Assembly: GCA_025618425.1 (NCBI GenBank)
Contig: CM046832.1
Span: 68,989,707 to 69,053,706 of the forward strand
Direction: 5' to 3'
Source: Heliocidaris tuberculata
Lineage: Eukaryota; Echinodermata; Echinoidea; Camarodonta; Echinometridae
Length of the DNA: 64,000 nucleotides
Positions 11,381 to 23,300 of the stretch are shown here, in pieces; within the stretch, counting starts at the first letter, position 1, and every line of letters begins with the position of its first letter. The notes beneath the pieces are model-generated. The model had not been told where the DNA came from. It saw nothing but the letters and a program-made list of their open reading frames with translations, and did no database searches. The translations under genes were made by a program, and so were the position numbers.

Positions 11381-14300
11381 TACACACATATACATACATA
11401 CACAAACATCCACATGTCTGATATAATACGTCTCACTCCTTTTAAGGAGTGAAATTTTCCCATTTTTTAAAATGTAGTGTTAGTTTGTCCTTTATTCTTG
11501 CTTTTTCATATTCAATTTTTTCGGAGTTCTTTACAGCCTTACATATATCTTTACTAGTAGGAACCCTTCCATTTTTACGACTATTGTAAATCATATATTT
11601 GACCATAATCAGTACATGATTAAGTAATATATTGTCTTTCATATCAACTCTAAAGCCCAGTAACACATCAATCCATTGCAGATTAAGTAGCTGAAACATT
11701 TTTAATTCATTTCCCACCTCCTTCCATATACTTGACACTTCTTTACATTTAAAGAAGACATGGCAATATGTTTCTATATCTTTTTTACAAAATGAGCATA
11801 AATTTAATTGAGTTAGTCCAAATGAGTATAGTTTATCATTACAAAATACAACGCTATGTAAAAGGTTGTACTGGAATTCCCTTAACTTCCAATCTAGAGT
11901 ACAAAATCTGGGAATTGAAAAACATGTTGCCGCTGCTGACTTATCCAGATTTAAAGCTAATACCTCTGGATGTTTGAAAACAAAGGAATCCTGTATTGTA
12001 CTAATAAAAATGTAGAGCATTTTGGAAGACAGAGACTCAAAGGAGTACACTCTTTTGTTAATATTAAAATAAATATTGGAAAAGTCAAGAGTGTCATTCA
12101 AAGTATCATCTTTTCTTCTTTTCACCTTCCAAGAAACTGGTAACTTAGTATATACATCATTAAGGAAAATATATCGTCTACATTTAGACCTTTCCTTACA
12201 AAATAATCCCCTGATCTGATATTACCTTCTGCATCAATCAGATGTTTAACTTGAAAAATGTTAGCATCAAATAGTTTTCCATTAAAATGAAAAATCCTAC
12301 CTTTAATAAGAGTATTGTTAAAGATAATTTGATTTTCATCATGTGTTTCTTTGACAATAAATTGTTTCTCTTGTAAATAATTCCAGATATTCAAAAATCC
12401 CAAGTAGAGATCGGGTACTTTAATGGAATTGCAATTGTAATTGTAGAGAAATATTAACCTTCCCCCTACCGTTTTAAATATATAATCAATAAACTGTTTC
12501 CATTTCATGTTATTATTGCCATAAAGAAGTCTCTTAATCCACATTACACGTTGAGCGCAAACCATATACTTAAAGTTCAACATTTTTAAACCCCCGGTGT
12601 CATAGTTCATATATAAAATATTCCTTTTTATTTTATCGTGGCCATTCCATATAAAATTAAACAGATTACCTCCATTTCCTTAAAAACCCATGATGGTACT
12701 GTCATTATAAAAGACACATATAATAATTTAGAAATTGCAAAAACTTTTACTAATTGAATTTTCCCAAAAAGTGTTAGATCTCTTTGCTTCCACCACCCTA
12801 ACAATCTTTTTATTTTGCTCAGTATTTCTTTATAATTCATTTCTTCTTTAACATTAATATCCAAAGAAAAGTACTTTAACCAATGAAACCATCTTACCCA
12901 ACGTAATACTGGAAAAATCATCATTACTTTGACCAGAAGAACCCAACTTCATAATATGTGTTTTGTCCTTATTAATTTTCAAACCAGATACTTGGGAGAA
13001 GGAATCCATTATTTTTTCTAAGATTTTCATATCTTCTGTATCTTTCAAAAAAATGGAGCAATCGTCTGCATACATTACTAACTTCATTTCTATATTGCCT
13101 ATTGTAATACCCTTCAAGTTTTGTTCATTCCTAATAACCGATGCTAATGTTTCTATGATTAACAAAAATAAATATGGAGACAAAGGATCTCCTTGTCTTA
13201 CACCCCTACCTATTTCAAAATAACCTGTGGAAAAACCCCCATTCATGACACAGCTGTCGAAAGCTTTCTCAAAATCAATTGTTACAAAAAACCCTTGTAC
13301 ATTGTATGTCTTTGTATAAAATATAACATCATCAATAATTCTTACAGCTTCTCCAATATTCCTACCAGGCAGAAAACCCACCTGATCTACATGTATCACC
13401 TCTTCTATGACCTTCTTTATTCTCTCAGCCAAAACTTTAGACAATAGTTTATAGTCAACATTTAGAAGGGTAATTGGTCTGTAATTACGAATATATAAAG
13501 GGTTTTTATCTTCTTTTTTAATTATAGTTATAACACCCTGTTTCTGTGTGGTAGACAATTCACCTTTCTCAAAAGAGGTATTAAATGAATCTAAAACAAG
13601 GTTCCCTATATCAGGCCAGAAGGTGCGATAAAATTCCACTGATAGACCGTCATTCCCAGGAGATTTGATTAAAGACATTTTTTTTTAATATTGAAGTACA
13701 TTCACCAATCGTAATTTTATCATTACATAATTTCTTACTAGCTTCACTAATTTTCAAAGGGGAGATGTCACAAAAATAACCATCCGTCCTACCCGTTCCA
13801 TCATGCTCTGAGTATAAGTTATGGTAGAAATGTCTAATTTCTGTTAAAATTTCTTTCGGATCAGTTATTTCTTCATTTCTGCCTTCTAATTTCAGTTTGT
13901 CTATAAATGTTTTTCTCTGATTTGATGCCAACAGCTGTTTAAAGTAATTTTCATTGATTTCACTTTCTTCAAACCATTTTGCACGCGATCTAACTCTTAA
14001 CCCTACTACTGTCTGATTATATATCTTTTTGAAATCATTTCTCTTTAACTCTAAATTCTGTAAAATATCATCATTTGGAGAAATAACCAGTAAATCTTCC
14101 AGCTTCTGAATATCTATCTGTAATTTTCTTAATTTTTCCTTCATTTCCTGTGCCTTAGCTTTGGAATATTTCTTGGTTTTTTCACGAATATTCATTTTAA
14201 CGAAATCCCACAGGACTCTTGAATCTGTAATGTCTTTCTTCCCCTGATCTACAAAAGATTTAATTTCTGCTTTCATATATTGAACATATTCTACATCTAG

Positions 14301-17300
14301 ACACAGACTATTATTAAACTTCCAGTAAGATGGACCTATTTTTCAAAAAACTTTATCACCCCAAAACAGACTTAGAAGAATAGCAGAGTGATCAGGAGCT
14401 ATAGAGGGTATAATATTGCACTCAGAAATTTGTTTATCTAGTTCATTTGAAATAATCCAATAGTCTAACCTACTTTGAATTAAAGGGTTATTTTGCCTGT
14501 AGGTAAACTGAATCTTGTCTGGGTTTCTCTTCCTCCAAATATCCGTTATATCAAACCTTCCAAGAAAATCCTCAAATTCTAAATTGAAAGTATGACCTGT
14601 AATACTCCCCTTACTTGAGATATCCAAGTCAAAATTCCGAATCATATTAAAATCGCCACCAACTATCAAAAGAGATTTGTTTATATTGAAGTCATTAAGG
14701 CAGACACTTAAATGATTTAGAAAATCTATCTGTTCCTGCTGTTTATCTCGAACTGGAAAATATACATTACAAAGAATATATCTTATTTTTTGTACATTCA
14801 CTTCTAAAATTATGTACCTCCCTTCTGAATCACATTCACTTCTCAATACCTTCAACTTCAAGTTATGTGAAATCAGAATACAAACTCCTCGACTGTGGTT
14901 GCTTCCGTGACTAAAAAAGCACTCCCCACTCCATTCCCTATCCCATTGATCCTCCACATCGTTTGTACTAAACGTTTCCTGAACGAAAATTATATCTCCT
15001 CTTTGTTTACTCCACTTAACTATAGCGTTCCTTTTGGTAACGTCTCTGAGACCTTTAACATTTAAAGAGATTATATTCAACAAATTATTCTTACTGTCCA
15101 TCATACATAATTACAACACTATTACAGAATATTAGTGCACCGTAATTCATTATAGTCGTATATTGGGTTTCTGATTGTAGTTTTGAGATCAATAAGTGTA
15201 CCAATAATAGCAAATTTGCACCTTTCACCTTAACATACGACGACGTAACACAAACACAGAAACGAGACAATACAAGACATATACACACAAAACAGAACGA
15301 CGAAGATGACAGGACCACCATGAGAGTGTACAAAGGTGTTAACTGCTCTAGTGGTCATGCACCGCCTTAGTAATATAGTACTTTAAAATACAGTCGGCAT
15401 ATTAAAGAAAACCAAAGAAAACCCTACGGGAAACACAATTCCATCGACCCTCCCCCAGGGTCCTGGTTTCCCCCAATACAAAAGAATAGGGATGAGCAAT
15501 CATTGTGTTCGGAGTGAAGGAAAAATATAAAAAAATGAAGTAAACTGACACTCTCTGCCATAATTTGCTTGTGTATTTCACGGGTTCGCCCGTCCTCGCT
15601 TCTGTGAGCAGAGCCCCTTCTTTTCTGGCTCCAAAAAGAAAATACCGTTCTTTTATTAGAAAATCAATATTTTATATAAGCATCAGAGCTGGAGATGACT
15701 ACCATAAACGGCAGATGAACCCATGAAATCACTCTTATATACACACACTTTTTTTCTTAAATCAGTAGAAAAAAAATGTATACCGGTGATTCAATACCCA
15801 AATTCACTTTCTCTATTTAAAGCTCATGTACAGTATTGGTAGCAAAAAGGAAATTGGAAAGAAACATGTTAAATATAGTCTCATGTTGTTCTCCTTGTAT
15901 CAAAAGATGTCTGTAAGAAATCATTTGGTATTCCATCTATGATTTCTGGTGAATTTCAGTGTAAATATCTGTACGTAATGCTTGATCACTGCCATTATGC
16001 TAGGACCCGTCCACCCCGACGCGACGGCTCCCCGCACAGCAATCTTAGGGCTTCGCATAGAGACAGCGTGTGTGCGCTGTGTGTAGCTACTCATCATTGG
16101 TTTTACACGTGTGTTTACAGTGTATAGCACATGCTGCCTTTGTTGGGATTTTACGTGCCTGTCCCGGCACATAAATTAGTTTTTGCCTCTTATTTGTTTA
16201 ATTTTAAACTTTAGGAGGCGAAATCTTCACAGTGTCTTAGTATTGCTAGTATCTTGCTATTTATTGACAAAAATTGAAGAAATCTGACAAACAGTTTTTG
16301 AGGGCTTACCAAAACTTTACATGACCTTTAACACTACACTGCAAAAAACCCGTTCAGCCTCCAAACATCCCCCCCCCCCCCCCGCGACAGATTCAAAACA
16401 CCGCGACGCGCATACACATTGCAGGGGTCCAAAAGCCAAGTTAAGAGCCAAACACATGCCGCGCCCACCCCCACCACGCCCTAGGCGCCCACTAGACACA
16501 CATGTCCACCCCCCCCCCCCCCCAAACGGCTCCAATGTACAGGCCAAACACCAAACGCCCACACCACAATCACTCGGCGTCCACATCACAATCACTCACA
16601 CTGCTCAAATACTAAACAGCGTGTGCGACCACGGTGAAACACCAAACGATCACGGGTGCAAACACCCGCCGCCCAGCCTACACACCTGTAACAATCCAAA
16701 AGGCAACCATGCACATCCAAACAAACACCCAAGGCGCGACGAAAACAAGCACAGCACGCGTTCAACCAAGGAGTTATAACTTGATAACTCCTTGGTTCAA
16801 CTCCCAACCCAGCTCCCAAACCCGCACAACACAACGCGCCGCAGTGCTCTAAATCTGCCACAGAAAAGTGCCAAGAAACCAAACAAATCCCTTACAGTGT
16901 AGAAAATGTTCTATAAAGAGATTTTTTCGATCTGCTGTACGTGTAAATATCACAAAATTATCTCCATTGAAATATTAAAATGAGAGGGTGCTACAGAAAT
17001 TTGAGGTCAGGAGTTCAGCTCTTTTCTCTGGCTTTTACAATAAATAAAGCCGACTTCCTGCAGACCATTAACGTTAGAACAAAGGTTACCTCCAATTACA
17101 TAATACTATATTGTGGTGACACGCTCTTAAACCTGCCGTTGACTAATTGAAACGGCAGAACGTATTCTGCACTTCATATTGATCATGTATTATCCAAAAC
17201 ATGAAAACAAAAGAAAGGGGTGGGAAATCGCGCTTATATAAAGGTAGGCATGCATCACTGGACCTGTTTACCAAGCCATTCAATTCCATGGATACTTCCA

Positions 17301-20300
17301 TGTAGAGAGATAAAACAGGTCCATCCTAATTGAAATTCCAGTTTGTAAAATACATCCCGACCTTCGAAAACAAAAGTTATGAGGTGTTGGCACTCATTAG
17401 ATCGGTGGTATTGAATTTAAGTTTTTAAGTATTGAGTTCAATGAAACCAAAGTTACAATGAAAGAAGGCGGGAGGATAATTAAATAGAAGCTCGATGCTT
17501 CCTTAAAGGCATTCAAGCAATAGCATGAGATAATAACCGAGCTCGTAATGATAGGCGTCTAGGGTACTTTCCATTCTTCAAGAAGCTTGACACTGAATTT
17601 GTATCCTAACAAGGCAGATAAGACATACATGTATAGATCTGATCATTGACATTCCATTCAAAAGCTTTGGAAAGCTTGAAACCCTTGAAGCTTACATGCA
17701 AATATAAATACACAATGTAGTGATTACTTGAGTACATTCCAATATCATGTGGGGTTGAATGTACAGTAATTATCATAATTTTAAGCTCCATAGTAGCAGC
17801 ATTTCGTTCCTCATTGGGAAGCCCTGTAATACAGGGTAAAAGAAAGGGTAGTGCCCACCAGGGCCAGTTCGTAGGAATGCACTCGTGGAATCCTTCAGCT
17901 GTACATCACATAATGATTACACCAAAAAAAAAAAAAAAAATCTTTAAAATGAGCCAAGGTAAATGAGAGAGTGCGAGAAAAGTAAGGGGTCAGGAATTCA
18001 CTTCTTTTCGCGGGCTTTTTCTTCAATTAAAAGCCGAATTCCTGCAATCCATTATGTTCAGAACAAGAGTTACCATCTGATTGCATGAGAATATATTCAA
18101 TTATAATGACGCAATACCTGACTGATTAAACTACAGAATGAATTCTTAACTTCATATTAAGCATTGGTAATAAATACGAAACATGAAAACAATGCAAGGG
18201 TGGAGAAATAGTCATGCATGTTAATGACTTCGAATTGAATTCCAGTTCGTAGAAAGCACCTTGAAAACCTGACATTTCGAAAGGAAAGGAAGGGAGTTGT
18301 CCCTTAACAGCAGTAACATTAATATATGCAAATAAGTTCAATGACATTACAAAGGAGGCAGGAGATGTGGATAGAGACACAGTGCCTCATCAAATCATTG
18401 CATGTGACAATAAACAAGTTCACTGGTAGGCGTGTAATATTTTTCTTTTTCCTTTCAGTGACAGTCCAGTTTCCAAGAAGCTTTGGAATCCGCTTAAAAT
18501 CTTTAATTGAAAATAACATAATCAATAATGATTCCACGAGTACAAGATCCACAGTAGCAGCAATTCGTTTCTCATGAGGAAAGCTTGGAATATATGGATA
18601 TGAAATATAAAGAAAGAATAATGCCCACAAAAATCTGATTCGTAGGAATGCAATCGTGGAACCTCTTACATGTCTTACTGCTATATGTAGTGTAAATGAT
18701 TACAAAAAAAGTATACAACTATATAAATTTTTGCCGTTAAAAAGACGGCAACCTGACGTACGGCCAACATGACTGCCCTGCTAAAAATATTGGTTGGAAT
18801 GATTTACTTAATGTTTACGTTGTTACTTGATTAAAATAGCCTCGGCTAACTTTTTTTTTTTCAAGGGTAACCTTCGTATGTATTGAATACAGAATGAAGA
18901 CTTAATAATCGAAACATAGCACTTATCATGCTCATTGTAATATCGACCAAAATTACCAAGATAGTAACATTACACTTTTAGGACGTGCCCCAGATTTGTC
19001 AGGACCACTCTCGATATGCCACATTGATACATGTTGAATATGTATGTAGTCATGACAGGGCTCGAGTACTAAAAACCAGACTTCAAAAATTCAAGCATTG
19101 CAAGAAAATAAATAAAAGCATTCTTACTTTGAGATAAATGAATTAAGGGTAGGCCTATATTTTTATTTTTATTTATTTATTTTTTTTTTTTGGGGCGAGT
19201 GTTAAATTTGCAGAATATGAAAAACATACTGATCATCCATGTAAGGTTCACGTTCCTTCATTTCCATACACATACATTTTTTTTTTTTTAACAGAGCTCG
19301 AGTCCACCTGTATAACATATATTTTTGTATCATAAAGTGCCACAAGGAAATTCATAATTATCTCTATTCTTTGCACAGAAGAATGAATCATACTCATGCT
19401 AGGCCTGTATGGTGCTTTTCTCTAGAGCCTAATTTTGTTCTAAAGTTTCAGTAAAGTGGAGAAAAGAGGGTAGACATGCAACATTCATATTGACTTCAAA
19501 TAGTATGTACGCTGTAGACTATAGGGTTGCTTTAGATTTTCCATGTATATGCATTGTACCACTTCCCTTATCTTTTTCTTTTTTTAACGTTTCCATTATC
19601 AATTATTGTTCTATGTAAGATAGATTAAGTTTTGTGGTACATTCATAATTTAAATGAGAGAAGACGAACCAACTTTTTAATCCTGGTGAGTGAAAGTTTG
19701 AGACGACAAAATTTGCTACTTGCCTGAAGGTCGATAACGTGCGTTTGATGGGGTTCAGATGTCATTCAACAGGTTCAATGTAGTTATTCAGTGTAGTTAT
19801 TCCATGTAGTCGAGCCTTTCTCCTTCCATTTCAGGACAACTTTAGCATCTTGAATCACGATCTTCGTAGACAGTCCCTTCTCCCTCCGCATCTTGAAGGC
19901 CTCGTTTGCAAACTTTCCACGCTGAGCTTTAAGAGCAGGAGGTAGATCGGTCCTCACACTAATGCGCGGCTGGTGAGATCCTGGTTGGGATTCGCGTTCG
20001 GGTGTGGCTCCGGGTGTGGCTCCGGGTGTGGCTCCGGGAGTGGCTCCGGGAGTGGCTCCGCTGGTCCTGGGGCGATTGCGTTGTTGATCTTCGGAAGCGT
20101 GATGAATTCGATCCCTGTCTCTCATGTAGCAAAATTTAGCGATGATAGGGTTGGGGCCGAGATTGGCAGCCGCATTGCGCCTCGGCAGGCGATGAGCGTT
20201 GACCACCTGAATCTGATCGGCTTCTCTTTCCTGTAGACCAAGATGCATGAAGATTTCCTTTAGCACGGTGTAAATATCTTCTCCTCGTTTCTCCGTAGCT

Positions 20301-23300
20301 CCATAAAAAAGCAAATTAGCTTTTCTGTTGTGAATTTCCATCATTATAAGGTTATTCTGTAGTTTCTCAATTTCCGCTTTTAGTGAGGTTTTTAGCGCAG
20401 GTATTACCTCCTTTTCTACTTCGTTTATTTTGGCTGAATGGAAAACTACACTATCCTCGAGCTCTTCAAATCTCTTGTTTATCTGGTTTACTTCGTTGGA
20501 GAGCTTATCAAGTTTATCTCCTAAGCTAGAAGAGGTTTCCGTGATTTTTTTGTATAGGTCTGCTAACGTTAGCTGAGGAGAAGCGTTCCCCGCATCTTTG
20601 GCCGGTGTCGGAGGGCCAGCTTTGTCTTTTGCTGTCCTTGCGCGGGTAGCCATGTTACCTGTGTCCAAAGTCGGAGGAAAAGCAAACCGTTCCCACTTAT
20701 ATTTGTAGATCACTCCTTATGTATGAACGTCCACAGAAATTAATAATCCATAAGAGATAGCTGGAGGTCGGTATAGAAGCAAAGTCATAAAGTCATTAAG
20801 CTCATCTCTTGATTATAATGATGTGAAAAAATAATCAGAATAGGCGGCGGCGGCATTAACCGGAGAGCGCTCTCAAAGTACGTCCGTCCCTATTCTACAC
20901 ATCTTTACTTTTTAGTGATGCTGCCCTCATTGTTCAGTCCTTTATAGGGTCAAAGGTCATTTGTCCCTTTGTGCGCTGTTACTGCCACATTACTTGACGG
21001 ATTTCTTTCAAATTTTCTATGGAGGTGTATCTTGATCAAATCTACTTATTAAATTTTTGGTGATGCTGCCACCAGTGTTCCGTCTTTTATAAGGTCAAAG
21101 GTCATATTTTGGACGATGTCTTGTGTGTGCTCGGCAGGCCACATTTCTGGATGGATTTCTTTCAAATTTTGTATGGAGATATATCTTGGTAGAATCTACA
21201 CACCTTTACTTTTTAGTGATGCTGCCCTCATTGTTCAGTCCTTTATAGGGTCAAAGGACATTTGTCCCTTTGTGCGCTGTTACTGCCACATTTCTTGACG
21301 GATTTCTTTCAAATTTTGTATGGAGGTGTATCTTGATCAAATCTACACATCTTTAACTTTTGGTGATGCTGCCACCAATGTTCTGTCCTTTATACGGTCA
21401 AAGGTCATATTTTGGACGATGTCTTGTGTGCAGTGTGCAGACCATACATCTGGACGGATTCCTTTCAAATTTTGTATTGAGATATATCTCAGTACAATCT
21501 ACATATTTATACTTTTTGATAATGCTGCCCTCATTCTCCCGTTCTTTATAGGGTCAAAGGTCATATGCCTTTTGTGCGCTCTAGCTGCCACATTTCACGA
21601 CAGATTTCTTTCAAATTTTGTATGGAGGTGTGCTTTGTAAAATCTACACATCTTAAGTGTTTGGTGATGCTGCCCCAAGTCTTCCGCTTTTTATAGGGTC
21701 ACATGTATGTCATATTTGGTTGCTGTCTTGCATGCACTCTGGCAGTCACATTTTTTGACTGATTTCTTTCAGATTTTGTTTAGATGTCCATTATAGTTTA
21801 CTCTAGACCTCTACAGTTTTTGGTGATGCTGCCCCCAGTGTTCCCTCTTTTATAGGGTCAACTGACATATTTTAGTGGATATATTGTGTGCGCTTTGCAG
21901 GTCACATTTCTTGACAAATTTCTTTCAAATTTCTATAGAGATGCATTATACTCTTATCTACACACATATTGTTTTGGTGATGCTGCTCCTAGTGTTGACA
22001 ATAGTCCGGGCCACTGGTGGCGATCTGTACGTCATCCTTTTGTCTGAGGGAGGGAAGGGGGGAGGTTCTTTGTCCCTCCTTCAAACAAAAGCATGACGCA
22101 AAAATCGCTGCCAGTGCCGGGGGATACATTCGTATTGCGCGGCAATGGAGATTTCTAGTTTATACTGAACTTAGGGGTTGACGAATGGCCTTCCATAAAT
22201 TAGTGGCCTAAGTTAAGCCAGGCTTAACTTGGGCCACTTTCGAGAATATATATGGGCCATAGACTACAGTGTACAAACATACCAAGTTAGACAGGAGGTT
22301 GGTTGTGTGTCCAAACACTTTCTGCAGAAAGCCACCATGAGTATTTTGAATTTACAATTTGGCCCAAGATAAGTCTAATAAAATTCATGAAATACTGCAT
22401 GTGAACTTGTTCAAATTACCGTTTGAAATTATCTGTCCTTGGGCTTGTAATAGTCTTATGATTGATATCAATTGTAAGTCTATGGCAAACCATCTACTGA
22501 AGAGTTACAATTGATCGTAAGATTGAGTGTATCTCTTTATGTTACAGGCCCCAGATAAAAATAAGCAACCTGTCAGGAGATAAAACATGTATCCTTGTAA
22601 AGATAAAAACCTAGGCTGTTATTAATGCGTTGCCCGTAGAAAGAGATTGAGAATCTAAGTCCTGAATTCACGAAAGAGGTTTATCTTAAACCATGGTCTA
22701 AACCATGGTTTAAACCTCCACCCAGTGGTTTAGCCAGCGAGGCGTCTGGGCATCTTTTGGACGCCCATTTCTTCTGGAAGACGCCCAGCAAAATTTGCAA
22801 GACGCCTTGATCAAAATCATTTGATGGACGCCCTTTCATTTTTTGTAAAGATGTTTTGTATTCACGATAATTTATATCCTCGGCTTCTCAGCTTCTCAGC
22901 AGAAGTCGAAGTCATAAACGCTCCCGCAAACAAGTACCGTACGTGCGTACGGGACGGGTCTAGGCTGTAATTACTTAGTCTTTGCGCGACACCTTTTGTG
23001 AAAATTTTCTTTCCGAAACGCATTATCACTGTTACAATGAGAGATCTAAAAATTATCATCATCCGTGTAATGAGACTATCGCTAGATCTACGACCGGATA
23101 CACCACACAGAGAAATTGTTCCTTACCACATTAAGTCCATAGTCACCTCAAAAAATCAATCTGTAAAGCCAAAGCCTGCCTCAAAAATACGGAATTAGTG
23201 CCATTTTTTAAAGTCACGCGGCGCTTAAGTCGGGTTGTGAGGAACAGAGTCACCGAAAACGCGCTAAAACTCAAGAAATCGGTGGATTTTATGACGGGGT

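Larger units (their letters stand above)
15105..19783. other. Inter-ORF stretch of the LINE, swollen by later insertions
   Basis: L1-like elements usually have a short gap between ORF1 and ORF2; here it is 4.7 kb. Within it are a 563-bp MITE (16337-16899) and a two-copy duplication (16975-18710). The rest (15105-16336 and 18711-19783) is AT-rich with T-runs near 18851, 19175 and 19276 and no recognised coding sequence. No clean target duplication marking a single large insertion could be seen. Confidence 0.5.
10737..20883 (-). mobile_element. L1-like non-LTR retrotransposon, defective and secondarily interrupted
   Basis: On the minus strand the order is 5' region (about 20883-20654), ORF1, a long inter-ORF stretch, ORF2 with endonuclease and reverse transcriptase, a 3' region with AATAAA, and a poly(A) tail (T-run at 10737-10752). 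It lies inside a tandem array: the left flank ends AATCTAC and the right flank resumes at TTCTAC, so at least TCTAC looks duplicated. The 4.7 kb between the ORFs holds other repeats, so later insertions are likely. It is not capable of autonomous movement because ORF2 is broken several times. Confidence 0.85.

Noticed and set aside
16321..16882. Overlapping Pro- and Gly-rich ORFs on both strands
   Set aside because: They lie within a C-rich MITE and follow homopolymer runs; no homology or exon signals.
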